From assembly GCA_037693485.1 (NCBI GenBank), contig CM075354.1:95043001-95107000 (forward strand): 64,000 nt of DNA. Direction: 5' to 3'. The stretch is from Kitagawia praeruptora. Taxonomy: Eukaryota > Streptophyta > Magnoliopsida > Apiales > Apiaceae. Each line of letters begins with the position of its first letter. The first letter of the stretch is position 1. Below are positions 33,246 to 45,329 of the stretch, one piece after another. Both the position numbers and the translations under genes were made by a program. The notes beneath the pieces were generated by a model that had not been told where the DNA came from, searched no databases, and saw only the letters and a list, made by a program, of their open reading frames with translations.

Positions 33246-33570
33246 CCGAGGTGATTCATAGAAGTACGCAGACTTGAATTAGCTTGCTAAGAGATTCCTT
33301 GAAACTAATCCTAATTCTGCCAATCCAAGTCAAGTTCCTTCTCGAGCATATACTGAAGAGGTTGTTGATGGTATCAGGCGGGGTGATAACACAGAATGTC
33401 CTATATGCGTGGAGTCTGCAGATGACCCTATGCTCACACCATGTGCAAGGAATGCCTTCTCTCTAGATGGTGAACTCCTGCCGCTGGACAGTGCCCAATT
33501 TGCCGCCAGATACTAAACAAAATTGAACTCATTACATGCCCATCTGGGAACCAGTTCAGAAATGCCGTTG
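33246..33570 (+). pseudogene. RAD5B-like gene, RING-finger exon (degenerate)
   Basis: After acceptor CTGCAG the frame continues the split Ser codon of the 7307-7419 exon: SRGDS-stop-KYADLN-stop-LAKRFLETNPNSA, then SQVPSRAYTEEVV and the first RING cysteines ECPICVESADDPMLTPCA. In-frame TAGs are at 33259-33261 and 33280-33282. The segment holding the RING His is deleted, and the remainder (CKECLL, stop, TPAAGQCPICRQILNKIEL) is in another frame. RAD5-type RING domains recruit Ubc13 to polyubiquitinate PCNA. This copy cannot. The NPNS...SQVPSRAY spacing resembles RAD5B rather than RAD5A, from memory of the family. Confidence 0.88.
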
Positions 33571-33809
33571 GTACTTAAATTTTAAACTACTTAAGTTAGT
33601 ATTCCATTGTATTTAGGTTAGGTTTTGGATGGTACTTTTTGTTATGGTTGGTTTGTGGATTTGATGCAGTTATTTTGGATGATATTTTATGTATTGGAAT
33701 GCCTTTTGGGCAACCTTTATGTATTGGAATGTTTGAGAATATTTTGAATGAGAATCTTTATTTTTCAATTTCATATGTTGTCTTCCTTTATTTAAAATGT
33801 TGGTATAGA
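33571..33809 (+). other. Probable intron remnant of the RAD5B-like gene
   Basis: T-rich sequence with the repeated phrase TATGTATTGGAATG lies between the RING exon donor (GTACTT) and the CACTA-like terminus. No exon is recognised. Confidence 0.4.
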
Positions 33810-34099
33810 CACTACGCCACAGATGGGTGTCCGCATTGCTTTTCTATTGTAACGCCCACTTTGTGTTACATATGTACCTTTTTTGACCTACTGCAACACT
33901 AATGAGATTGTGTTACATTACCTATGAAGGTGCTGTTGCAGTAGAACATGTACTGTTACAATAGATTCGTTGTGTTACAGTAGCGATTAAGCGTTGCATT
34001 TGCTATTTTTTTAACATTTATAAATATAAAAACAAATGAACATGTGGGTCCCATAGAAGTGTTGCATTTTCAAGAAGCAGTGTTACATTTGAATGCTAG

Positions 34100-34345
34100 A
34101 AGTGCCACGTGGGACAAACTGCTACGTGTCACGTGGGCCCCACTGCCAGGTGACACGTGGGCCCACTAACACGTGTCACATGGGACCACAATCTGCCACG
34201 TGTCACTTGTGGGTCCCACGCTGCCACGTGTCAGGTGGACCCCACACTGCCACATGTCAGGTGGGCCCCACAATGCCAGCTGTCACATGGTGGTCCCCAC
34301 ACATGCCACGTGTCACGTGGTGGGCCCCACATGGTGGGCCAAATG
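34100..34345. repeat. Left G-box (CACGTG) array
   Basis: About eight CACGTG palindromes occur in 250 bp, most within GCCACGTGTCA or TCACGTGGGCC, alternating with GGGCCCCAC. CACGTG is the core site of plant bZIP and bHLH factors. The open frames through this array are by-products of the repeat. Confidence 0.85.
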
Positions 34346-34685
34346 TCTACTTTTGCTCTTCCTAAAAAAGAAATTGGTGTTGGAGGAATTTGAACCCCTG
34401 ACCTCCAACACACCAAATTTCCATTTCACCACCACAACCACTCCATCTACACTTAAACTTGGTTAATTTTCTCCATCATTAATATAAAATCCTTGCAGCT
34501 TAGGTTTTATTCATTATTACTATTATTACTAAATTATTAGAAAAATTTTAATTCTTTATATATGTTAATTATACTATATTATTCATTGTAATAAATTTTA
34601 TATATTAAGTTGAAAAAAATTTTATACTATTCATTGAAATAAATTTTATATATTATATGTTGATTCCTTAATTATTTATATATTC

Positions 34686-35375
34686 GGTTCCGGTCAAAGT
34701 ACTAGATGAGCGTTGAATTACCCAATCAAATAATTTTTTTTCTAAAGTTTTGGGAATAACATTAAAATTGATGGATCTTGATGCCCGTATGGTTGGGTCG
34801 TCGAGAAATATTTTTTAAAAATCGAATTCTTAAACCCTGATGAAATCCTATTTAGGGGTTCCGGTCAAAGTACTAGTTGACCGTTCAATTACCCAATCAA
34901 ATTATTAATTTTTTTCTAAAATTTTGGGAATAACAGTAAAACGGATGGATCTTGATTCCCGTACGGTTGGGTCATCGAGAAATATTTTTTAAAAAATCGA
35001 ATCCTTGAACCCTGACGAAACCCTGTTTAGGGGTTCCGGTCAAAGTACTAGTTGACCGTTCAATTACCCAATCAAATAAATTTTTTTTTCTGAAATTTTC
35101 GAAATAACATTGAAAAGGATGGATCTTGATTCACGTATGGTTGGGTCGTCGAGAAATATTTTTTAAAAAATCGAATCCTTAAACCCTGCCGGAACCCTGT
35201 TTAGGGGTTCCGGTCAAAGTACTAGTTGACCGTTCAATTACCAAATCAAATAATTTTTTTTTCTGAAATTCGCGGAATAAACATTGAAAAGGATGGATCT
35301 TGATTCCCGTATGGTTGGGTCGTCGAGAAATATTTTTTAAAAAATCAAATCCCTAAACCCTGACGAAACCCTATA
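34686..35375. repeat. Four tandem copies of a unit of about 174 bp
   Basis: Each copy starts GGTTCCGGTCAAAGTACTAG and includes GGATGGATCTTGATTCCCGT and TCGTCGAGAAATATTTTTTA. Copies start near 34686, 34859, 35034 and 35208. They form the core of the CACTA-like element between the two G-box arrays. Confidence 0.85.
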
Positions 35376-35379
35376 TGTG

Positions 35380-35600
35380 GTTGTGGCCACGTGGAATGTG
35401 GGCCCCACACCTGCCACATGTCAGTGTGGGCCCCAGACCTACCACGTGTCAGTGTGGGCCTCACAGTGTGCCACGTGCCAGTGTGGGCCCCCACAGTGTG
35501 CCACGTGTCAGTGTAGGCCCCACTATATGCCACGTGGCAATGGGTGCCACGTGGTAGGATGTCAGGTGTCACGTGGGCCCCACATGCCACGTGTCACCTA
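35380..35600. repeat. Right G-box (CACGTG) array
   Basis: About eight CACGTG sites occur in 220 bp with GTGTGGGCCCCACA-type spacers, mirroring the left array. Confidence 0.85.
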
Positions 35601-36900
35601 GTGTTTCTGGCTAAGCTAAGGTAACACATGCTAGTGTTGTATTTGCTTGATTTTGTGCTACTCTATGGTCCTGATGTAACGCTTTCCCTTGTGTTACCAT
35701 TCAGAAGTTGAGCGTTACATTTGAGGTCAATGGTAACATTAGCGGATGAAATGGTAAAAGTGTGTTACCTTAGGCCTAATGTAAAAAAAATGTGTTTGAT
35801 GCAACAGTGGAGTGCGTTACATGTAATGACCCTAACTTTTAGAATGCTACAGTGCCTAAATGAATAGTAATTTTGAGGATTTAGGGAAATGGTATGTAGG
35901 TACCCTCTAAGTGAAACAGAAAATGAATAATCAGAAACCATATTAGCGTCGTACTATGAAAATGAGTGACTCGAAATGATAATGGATTTCAGAAATTCCT
36001 GAATATGGACTTTAAGGATTTTCGATTTCGATTGAGACTCTATTGAATGTGATATTAAGGAGTATAGAAATGTTAAAGGGTTTATATCTTGAGGAAATAG
36101 TGCAATTATGTTAAACCAAGGAGTGATCAAGACAAAGAAATGCCAATGGAATTTAGATTGTTAAACAATTTAGAACCACTTGGAAATGAGATATTAAATT
36201 TGAGGAATTGAGGATTTAATATTTTGGAATTTTATTATATTTGATTTGAGAATTTAGAACGAAAACCGCTGAGACTTTATAACGAGATTAAGCGAACGAA
36301 TCATGGGTTAAGGATATTAAATATTAGAAGTCCAAGGAAGGATATATTATGAGAGGGAAAGAGGATTGAGAATATAATCTTAGAGCAAAGAGAATGCAAA
36401 CTAGTTTGAGAACGCTTGAGAAATCGGGAGAGCAAATTCTGAGATAAAAAGAATATACCAAGGATATTGGATCTAATACCTACTTGAGGATTAGAATCAC
36501 CCTAACACACTAATATATGATGTGGGAGAGGATATTATATATCCAAGGAATTTACAAAGGAAAAAGCACTGAGACGATCGCAGAAATTGTTCGATGAATC
36601 ATATGACGAGAGAACTTTACACAAAACCCAAACAAAAGCCCAAGGACATGGGGAGAAGCCTAAATTCGGCCCAACCCAAGTATGGAGATGATATTAAGTG
36701 ATATTAGAGTGTAAGGAAAGGAATACCATTGGTGCAAACATTAAAACCAAAGTGGAAGAGGAGTAAACTTGTCAAACTTGAGTACTAAGTAGCATTTTGC
36801 ATGGTAAGGTGTTTAGATGACCAACAATTGGCTCTTTCTCATTGGTGGACTTCAAATACTCTTATTATAAGACTACACAACTGATATATAGGATAGATAT

Positions 36901-37241
36901 TGTTGTATTTGACTTATTTTGTCAAATATAATTTAATTAACAAATATATGAATACTGCATTTAGTGGATATAAGTTACAAATTGATTATGTAATTTAAGT
37001 TTGCAAGTTACATGTTGTATAATAATGTGAATTAATATGTAATAAATTGGCGGTTACATTTTGGAGTGGAGGTGGTAAAAAGAATGCCAATATATAGTGG
37101 ATCATATCCAGTAGAAGAGGAACAAAAAAGATAGAGAAGAGATGGCCTGCTCATTTTATACCCGGAACTCCAAAATATATATTACATCTTTTTCTAATAA
37201 TATTTAATCTTATCTATTGTTGCAGGTTGGACATTCTAACA
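36901..37241 (+). repeat. 5' LTR (341 bp) of the non-autonomous LTR element
   Basis: It spans TGTTGTATTTG to TTCTAACA. It contains, at 36928-36936, the counterpart of the MULE target site in the other LTR. Confidence 0.9.
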
Positions 37242-37256
37242 TTGGTATCAGAGCCA
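37242..37256 (+). other. Primer binding site of the non-autonomous LTR element
   Basis: TTGGTATCAGAGCCA follows the LTR and matches the initiator-tRNA-Met 3' end complement. This is the standard plant LTR element primer. Confidence 0.88.
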
Positions 37257-40079
37257 GGTTGTGGTTCTATGATTTTATACATTTTCATGGTCTCTTTCCG
37301 GGCTGGTTATGTTGCTCTAAAGCATCTGGAGTGGTTCTGTTTATTAGCTGGTCACATAATTACCCACCCACCTTTCACTATTTTTTGGATAAGTTGTCAC
37401 TACCATCTTCTAAGTTGTGATATGTTTTCCTCTGCTTCAATTTGTGAATTTGATTGCTTTGTGTTTTTCTTTAATTACCAGTTGCATTATGTGCATCCAT
37501 TGGCTTGATTGTTTTTTTTTTGTCAACCCTTATATCTAGTTCACTTTCGATCTATTTATTTATTGATATGGCAATATAGGTTTACTTTTATGTGCCCGGT
37601 TAGTTCGTGTCTGTTACATGTGTTTAGTTTCTTTCATCTATGATTTGTATTGTATGTTTAGCGATAAAGTTTCCATAATTTGATATATGTCTTTTATTTT
37701 GTTCCACATGTCACTGCTAGTTATCTTGTGAGGCTATTTTTTTTTAATAAAAAACTTTACTTCATATTTTTCTCTTTAGGTGTTGCCTTCATGTTTTACT
37801 CATGTTTTTGTTATCTCCTTATTTTTTTCCCAGAACTAGGTGATTACTTCTTTCACAGTCTAATATAAGTTGTCTTTGTTCATGTAGAAGTGCTTTTCAA
37901 TTGTTCTTTTGATTTTAATCATATTTTTTTTCGTGTGATAGAATATATATGTGTATGTAACATGTACATGTTCAGTTTTTGTTTATTAGTAACCTAGTCC
38001 TATAATCTGTTACAGCCACAGGTAATCTTCCTAGTTAGATTTTTTGTCTTAATTGTTTCAATGTTTTTTTTTACCGTGTATTTTCATCTTGGTTTTAAAA
38101 TTTGATTCAAGTATTTTGTTATGTATTGTAATTTTTGTATCCTCCTTGCATATATAAGTGATGACTGATGATTTTTTTTTTTTTGGGTTTTTGTGTTGGA
38201 GATTAGATAGGGTCCGATTTATTTTATAAGAATTATTTTTATGCCAAAAAGTGGAAATTTAATTGTTTTGAGAAATTGAATATCTCAAATTATATTGAAT
38301 GGAGCGGGTAAATAAAAAATTAAATTGTTTTAGTACAATTTAAAGTTTTTCGTAAAAATAAACGATATTGTGTTTTGAGAAAATTTTTATGGCTCTTAGA
38401 AAGGGGAGCGGAAAAAAATGTATGGAGATAGTTGTATTTAAAATTTTATTAAGCACAGTAAAAGTGAGGAATGAAGATTGTTTGGAGACAATCTGAAAAT
38501 ATATCGATTTAAAAAGGATATTTTATAAGAAATATTTTTATGATGCTCACAATAAATAGCATATAAATAAAAAATGGAAATTTATGATGAACATAAATGA
38601 ATGATTATTTTTGAATTAATTTAATTTTTTTGAAAAAATTGGGACAAGTGTTCAGAATTAAATAAACAAGAATTTAATGGTTTTATTGGAATAAGGGTTT
38701 AAAGAGCTTTAAAAGGTATTTTGAAAAATAACACCTAGCAAGGAATGGTTGAGTTGGTTTATCTTGTGAAATAGAAAATGTGTGTGCTTGTTTAAAATAA
38801 TTTGTTTGATTGGAACCCGTTGGTATACGTGGTAATTGGAAATTGTTGTTGAAAAAGAGAACATTGTAATAGAAAAGATTCTAGTGGCTCTTAAAATAGA
38901 GAGTGGAAAGGAAAAGGTATTTTTTTTGTGATACTCAGAATAGCGAGTACAAAATTAGAATTTTCGAAATGGAATCGAAAGAATTTGAGTCCATGGAAAT
39001 GAATAAAAGTGGGAGTTGTGTGACCCACCAGAATATAGAAAATTCAATGGTTGTAAATGAATTTTGAAAAAAGAAAATAAAGTTGTTGGTACGTTCAATA
39101 AATTTTGATATTTGCCTAGTTGTAAAGGGTTTTATGAAAAATCGATAATGAAAGTAGACAATTATGTATGTATTTCGGAAAGTGGGAGTTCGTTTAAGAT
39201 TATATCGAATATCTTGATGATAAGTTGTTAGCGAAAAATAAGAAGGAAATGTTAAATTGTGGGATCTTATTTAAAAATTTGTGATGAAAGATATTTGGGA
39301 AATTTCATATGTTCCAAGAATCCGGATTTTGTGGGATAAAAAAAAAAGAACATTGAGTTTGAATTAAAAAGTGTGTATAATGTTTAAATATTTTAGAATG
39401 CAAAGTTGCAGTCCGGTGCGAACCCTATTGTTAGAGAGGAAATATTTAATGCAGGAATGGAATCACTAAATGTAATATATGCGCAAGTGGTCAGAAGTTC
39501 TATGTTGTGTGATTGATTGAGTTGACTTGACTTGACATATGTTGTTATCCTTATGAGTGGATTGTGAAGCAATTTTGCTTGAACCTAGTGAGAGGCTATA
39601 AAAAGGATCATGATCATGTACTTAAAGAGTATTTTTAATAAATTTGTGAATTAGGAAGACGTGCCTGGAGGTATTGTTTATTGCGATATATGTATCGAAG
39701 GAGATTTTTTTGGTAATTGAAAATTTAACTTCGGGATACACATTTAATTAATAATGTGGAATTGAAGTTGGAAAGGTTATATGAGACACGAATGTGTTGC
39801 AATGCATGAAGTGAAAGTAAAAATGTGTGATATATTTTACTAGTGATATAATTGTAAACTTATTAGAAGGATATTTTTCAAAAATTTATCAAATATGTTG
39901 ATTTGATAAGATCAAGAAATATTAAGTTTGTGACATAGTAAATATTATTCTCACATATAGTGGGAGTGAATAAAGAAATCAAATATTGTGTGAAAAGTGG
40001 GAGTTAAGAGAAAATGTTTATCAAACAAGTTAATTTGATTGGAATTGGAAAAGATTTGACAAAGAAGTCAAGTGGGAGA
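37257..40079 (+). other. Non-coding internal region of the non-autonomous LTR element
   Basis: It is T-rich on the left and A-rich on the right, with no gag or pol motif in any frame. Several GTGGGAGTT phrases resembling the polypurine tract recur (39009, 39181, 39960, 40000). It ends AAGTGGGAGA at the 3' LTR. Confidence 0.6.
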
Positions 40080-42017
40080 TGTTGTATTTGACTTATTTTG
40101 TCAAATATAATATAAGAGCTTTTCGCACTTTGTACCCCTTATCTTTGGGTGTTTTTTCGTTTTGGTCTCATACTTTAATTCGTTACACTTTACACTTAAA
40201 ACTTTAATTATCCTCACACTTTGCACCCTTCCGTCAAGTTAAGCCTTTAACGTTAAATAATGAGGGTAAATTAGTCTTTTTACATACAATTACACAGCAC
40301 TTTGCACCCCTTATCTTTGGGTGTTTTTCGTTTTGGTCTCATACTTTAATTCGTTACACTTTACAATTAAAATTTTAATTATCCTTACACTTTGCACCCT
40401 TTTGACAAACTTTTGTTAAATCAAGCAGTGAACATTAAGTGGCAGAGGTAGGAGAAGTTCTGCAAGGGTTAAAAATAGATTCCTTCCCTTATATATTCCA
40501 TCACCTATATACATATTAATTTAAGGTTAAATGGCTATTGCATCACTATACTATATAGAAATTTTCAGTTGAATCACCAAATTAAAGAAATTTTCAATCA
40601 AACATTGTACAAGAAAAACATTTCAATTGGGTTACTACCGTTAACGTTCGTTAAGAAAAGGACGGAATGTTGACTTGTACTGCTAATCCATCACTTAACT
40701 TTATATCAATTTTCAATTAGGTCATTGGTATTATTTTTTTTTTGAATTTTTAAATGAAGTTTAAATTTTTAAATGAATATTTAAATTTTCAATGAAGTTT
40801 AATTTTTTTTTAAAAAAATTTCAATTATAAACATACCATTGAGTTTATATGCGTATAAATTGATACGATTAGGATATATATATAAGGGATACAGTTATTT
40901 ATAAGCTGGTAATGTAATCAGTTAAATATATTATTAATATACTCTAAAAATAATTGTATGGGTATGCAGTTAGTTTTCGGAAATTCTCACTTTATTAATT
41001 TATAACTACTAGGAGTTGTTATGAGTTCACAAATATTAAATGTAAATATTTAGATATTTTTTAATATCAAAACCTATGGCTTTTGAATATTTAGAGTAAT
41101 TATCTCGAATTTTTAAATTTTTTCGAATGATTAAAATTTAATTAGATATAAAAATGGACATACCCATTCAATTTATATGCCTTGTTGAGCTTCAAGCATA
41201 TTTATCCTCCTTATCAAGTCTGGTATTATTACTCAAGCTCTATCACAAAGTGGTGGTTCCGACCACACAAAAAAGTTGCAGACGCGATTAGAGCATGTCA
41301 CAAATCGCCTACTTGAGTTTGTAAGAATCAATTTTTTACCGTTCCAAAGCTCCTTATACCCCTTCCACTTAACGTTCACTGCTTGATTTAACAAAAGTCT
41401 GTTAAAAGGGTGCAATGTGTTAGGATAATTAAAGTTTTAAGTGTAAAGTGTAACGAATTAAAGTATGAGACCAAAACAAAAAAATACCCAAAGATAAGGG
41501 GTGCAAAGTGTTGTGTAATTGTACGTAAAAAGACTAATTTACCCCCGTTATTTAACGTTAACGGTTTGACTTGACGGAAAATAGTCAAAAGGGTGCAAAA
41601 TGTGAGGATAATTAAAGTTTTAAGTGCAAAGTGTAACGAATTAAAGTATGAGACCAAAACGAAAAAACACCCAAAGATAAGGGGTGCAAAGTGCGAAAAC
41701 CACATAATATAATTAACAAATATATGAATACTGCATTTAGTGGATATAAGTTACAAATTGATTATGTAATTTAAGTTTGCAAGTTACATGTTGTATAATA
41801 ATGTGAATTAATATGTAATAAATTGGCGGTTACATTTTGGAGTGGAGGTGGTAAAAAGAATGCCAATATATAGTGGATCATATCCATTAGAAGAGGAACA
41901 AAAAAGATAGAGAAGAGATGGCCTACTCATTTTATACCCGGAACTCCAAAATATATATTACATCTTTTTCTAATAATATTTAATCTTATCTATTGTTGCA
42001 GGTTGGACATTCTAACA
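40080..42017 (+). repeat. 3' LTR of the non-autonomous element, interrupted by a MULE
   Basis: LTR parts are 40080-40115 and 41713-42017. With the MULE and one 9-bp duplication removed the length is exactly 341 bp, equal to the 5' LTR. Confidence 0.9.
40116..41703. mobile_element. Mutator-like (MULE) non-autonomous element, long TIRs
   Basis: The ends GAGCTTTTCGCAC and GTGCGAAAACCAC are inverted. The 9-bp duplication ATAATATAA is exact on both sides (40107-40115 and 41704-41712), and the uninterrupted site occurs as ATAATTTAA in the 5' LTR. TIRs extend over about 330 bp and each contains two tandem copies of a unit with CCCTTATCTTTGGGTG, GGTCTCATACTTTAATTCG and CACTTTGCACCC. There is no transposase. 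The frames inside the TIR are repeat translations. Confidence 0.92.
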
Positions 42018-42619
42018 GATACAAGGTGAAAAACGTTTTTAAATGCAAACAAGCAAGATAAACACAATCTCTCCAAACTGCCCAGCAGGACCAACAATGA
42101 AAGAAAAATTCATATCTCCATTTCTATCCATGATCAAATCACCAAATTTTAACCATAGCGTCTCCACTCCATTTGTAAGGTTTGTTCAAAATTTCATGGC
42201 CAACAAAGTAGTATAGCCTAGTCAAATCCATGCTCAAAGTTGGAGCACCCAATCTGTCCAGTTTCTGTCAAGCGGAAAGATGGAGCTCAAAACCATAGCT
42301 AGGAAGCTTTGTTTTTGCTGATATATAGCTCAATCAAAGCTTATGAAAAGGCCAAGATGTGGTAAAAATTTGAGAGCCAAACTCTTATTTTTCGATTTCT
42401 ATGATTTTTACAAAGTGATGGATGAATAGTAACCTTCAAGAACTAACTTTTGGTTTTATGATTTCTATAGTTGATCCAAGCTACTTTAAGGTTGTTTAAG
42501 GACTATCCAAGGCTTATTAAGTGTTGTTCACTCTACAAAGAAGGTATAAAGCTCAAGAACCCTTAGTATTACTTTGAGTTGATGATGGATTATGGTTGGT
42601 TACACTACAAGAGAAGGGT

Positions 42620-43195
42620 TAATAGACATCAGTTTATGGCCGATGTCTATGTTATTTTGCATGTGATGTCTAGGTCGGAGATGTTTATTCTAGACATCGG
42701 TCAGAAACTGATGTCTATGCTAACATAGACATCGGTATTTCCTTCAATACACATCAGTTGTTCTACAAAATAGGTTACATATAATTAATTTTATAAACAA
42801 CTTGCATGCCATATATTCTAGAAAACATATAATAAACTAAGTTATTTTTCACATACACAACACTTCCTTTCTTTGGAAAAGATGTCTATAGTTATCTTAG
42901 ACATCATCCTAGGCTGATGTCTAATGTTCTTATTAATATCAGTTTTTTTCAAACAAAAACTGATGTCTATAGTAGGTATAAACATCAGTTTTTACAGAAA
43001 AAAACTCATTTATATGTGTCTCTTAGACATCAGATTTTATAAATCAAAAGTGATTTCTATTTGTTTTTTAGACATCAGATATTGTAGAAAAAATGCGATG
43101 TATATCTTTGTTTTAGACATCATTATTTGATAAAACTTTCGATGTATTTGTTACCATTAGACATTTGTTTATGAGCCAATTAAATAAATCGTTGT
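42620..43195. repeat. Left subterminal repeats of the CACTA element
   Basis: Repeated 9-12 bp units AGACATCAG, CTGATGTCTA and CGATGTCTA alternate in orientation. The right counterpart is 46665-46800. Confidence 0.85.
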
Positions 43196-44282
43196 CTTTC
43201 AATGCATACCAAAAAATTAAAAACTGGACCATTCACAATATATCCAACCATTTATATTAAACCATTCACAAAATACATCCAACCACCAACATGTACATTA
43301 TCCATCAACATTACTTTAACAAGATACCAAACTATATCACTTAACAAGATACCAAACTGTCAAGGCACTAGAATTAACTACACTTGTGCACAACCAAAAT
43401 TTTCTATCAGATGCATAACAACTTGAATTACTACATCATGGACTGTCTCCAAAACAGATGCAGACTACATTACTTTAAGTTGTTAACCAATACCAAAAGC
43501 GCAAAACTACCAGGTATTTGCAATTCCAGGTCCCCAAGTAGCTACATTTTCTTGTCCCCTAGGCTCTCTCTTTATCAATTTCCTAGGAAGAGTCTCTATC
43601 TTCTCCCTATGAAAGCATACAAACAGACAAACAGAACTGTTAAAGATAATAGGGATATGAGCTCTGTATGGTATCACATCAATGTAAGGAGAAGAGGGTG
43701 AAGAAAAGATTATTCATTTGTCTACGAAAAATCATATTTCAGTTATTCTAGAACACGAGTCAGAGGTCCCACTCACCAGGATGGGCAAAGAATTATGCGG
43801 TCCTGCAGCTCAAATCCCCTAAGGGCGAAAGAGATGATATAGGACAATTCTGTACCAAGGCAAGGCAGGTGGATATTTGCAAACTGTCATATCTGCGAAC
43901 ATTCAGACTGTCATCTCTGCCTACATTACAAGTTTGAAAATTTTAAGCAATCAATTACATAATAATGGCATGCCACAATTTTGAAGAAACTCACCTATTT
44001 TCGGAGATTCAATATAGAGATACTCTAAAATGTGGCAATAAAATGTGGCAATGCTGCCTCACTGACTCAAAAGTTTTGCTCAATTCAACATGACTATCAA
44101 CAGAAAAATTGGCTCTAATTAAACAAGAATGGTTCAATTAAAAATGACAAAACACTATATTTCTCACTTGAAACCACATTAAAATAAGGTAATAATGCTA
44201 TAACGTGGCTCATAGAAATTCTGAATATGTATTTACAGAACAATCAGACCAGAGAACAGACTAGTCAATAGTGAGGCTAAGC

Positions 44283-44812
44283 TCCCATGGGGGGATAGAG
44301 GAAGAACAAGGTACATTCCACCCTCAACTCCGTAACCAATAACATTGGAAATATTGGGATGATCAAATGTGGATTAAAATCCGAAGCTCTGACAAAAAAA
44401 TCTGCAGTCATCTCTTCAACAGATCCCCTGATCAGCCTTTTTATATCTACAAGTGTCCCATCTTCTATAACTCCTTTGTAAATTTCAAAATAACCTCCCT
44501 CTCCGATTAAATTATCTAAATATAAACAGATTAAGAATTAAATAATTCAAGATGATTTCCCTCAATAAAATTGATATTCAACAAGTACATCAGCTGTGAA
44601 GTGTGTTAGTTTTATAGTATGACAATCACAGAACTGAAATACTTTAAGAGTTTGATGCCTGAAATGGATACTAACCGCGATTAAAGTAATCAGTTGCTTT
44701 CTTGATACCAGAAAGCGAAAAATTCAACCAGGAAGACTAGAAACAGTAAAACTCAGAGTCCGCAATGGAAGGCAATTCAGGAACACTCTTTCTCAGATGT
44801 CTGCTTTTCTTT
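44283..44812 (-). pseudogene. Captured exons of an RBK-type receptor-like cytoplasmic kinase
   Basis: Reading the minus strand, the first exon (44812 to 44676, donor GTTAGT) gives RKSVPELPSIADSEFYCF, a stop, then SSWLNFSLSGIKKATDYFNR. The next exon (from 44515, acceptor TTTAG) completes the codon to Asp and gives NLIGEGGYFEIYKGVIEDGT with the glycine-rich loop, DIKRL at the ATP-binding Lys, and RGSVEEMTADF. After an indel another frame reads HPNISNVIGYGVEGGMYLVL and PLSPHGSL. These phrases are characteristic of RLCK class VI (RBK1/2-like) kinases that bind Rop GTPases. The stop, the indel and the loss of the catalytic lobe make it a pseudogene. The exact 5' limit of the first exon is approximate. 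Confidence 0.85.
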
Positions 44813-44844
44813 TTGGAGAGCTTCTTGATGCTAGTTATACTTGG

Positions 44845-44920
44845 TTTAGGAATATTAGGTTTATGTATATTAGGTCTATGTATATTAGGTTTATGTATAT
44901 TGGGTTTATGTATATTATTA
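44845..44920. repeat. Short tandem repeat (15-bp unit) inside the CACTA element
   Basis: Four to five copies of TATATTAGGTTTATG lie just upstream (in transcription sense) of the kinase exon. Confidence 0.75.
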
Positions 44921-44978
44921 TGAAGGTGATGTATACCCTTGGCTGGTCTCTTTTCAGTGTACTAAGAAAGTGTAAACC

Positions 44979-45329
44979 TCACAATTGCATATGATTTTTA
45001 TGATGATCTGAAGTGCTGGCATTTGGAGATGTTTCACATTCTGTAGCAATTTCAGAGGACTCTTCTACGTAATCCTCCTCATCCTCCTGAATACCCAGTT
45101 CTGGAAAAACATGATAAAATATTAGTAAGTCCTTCGATGGAGGTAAATTTTTGAATATACATGTACTAAAAGGGGAAAAAATTGCACTTTGAGGAAGAAA
45201 GATTTTACCTTCGGGCGAAATAGAGATAGATGATGCAGAAATTAAGATTTTGTTCCCGACCACAATAATGTCCCCATTTGTAACTCCTTCACCCATATTA
45301 CGAAGACTATCACAGGCAAGATATAGCAA
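44979..45329 (-). pseudogene. Unassigned captured exon(s) upstream of the kinase fragment
   Basis: The minus-strand frame reads DSLRNMGEGVTNGDIIVVGN followed by KILISASSISISPEG, then after a donor-like GTAAAA an intron-like stretch, and later ELGIQEDEEDYVEESSEIAT followed by ECETSPNASTSDHHKN. The acidic/Ser-rich composition is protein-like rather than random. I do not recognise the source gene. It could be 5' exons of the same kinase or another captured gene. Confidence 0.4.

Larger units (their letters stand above)
33810..35821. mobile_element. CACTA-like non-autonomous element with G-box arrays (right terminus lost)
   Basis: It starts CACTACGCCACAGATGGG. Both flanks carry many TGTTACA/TGTAACG motifs and the inner flanks carry CCACGTGTCA arrays, in mirror order around a tandem-repeat core. 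The right side ends at the insertion of the long-LTR element at 35822, about 40 bp short of where the mirror image predicts the terminus. The matching end was not found beyond the retroelement. Assignment to CACTA rests on the left terminus only. Confidence 0.55.
36901..42017 (+). mobile_element. Non-autonomous LTR element (341-bp LTRs) inside the 5' LTR
   Basis: LTRs at 36901-37241 and 40080-42017 (the latter holding a MULE) start TGTTGTATTTGACTTATTTT and end GGACATTCTAACA. A tRNA-Met primer site follows the first, and AGTGGGAGA precedes the second. Target duplication is GATAT/GATAC, and the intact site GATAC is seen at 52891-52895 in the paired LTR. The 2.8-kb internal region has no retroviral domain. 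LTRs differ at about three of 341 positions, so insertion was recent. The AAGTGGGAGA tract suggests Ty1/copia affinity. Confidence 0.9.

Noticed and set aside
34384..34440. A tRNA-like phrase (GAATTTGAACCCCTGACC)
   Set aside because: It resembles a T-arm in reverse, but no cloverleaf, anticodon arm or Pol III A box can be laid out around it.
34093..34466. Three overlapping 78-97 residue frames rich in Cys, His, Trp and Pro
   Set aside because: They are translations of the CACGTG/GGGCCCCAC repeat in all three frames, with no family match and no typical codon use.
35345..35601. Frames of 60-81 residues on both strands
   Set aside because: These are by-products of the right G-box array, mirroring the left one.
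43202..43701. Two plus-strand frames of 74 and 105 residues in the CACTA element
   Set aside because: No domain or splice context was found, and they lie next to subterminal repeats on the strand opposite to the captured exons.
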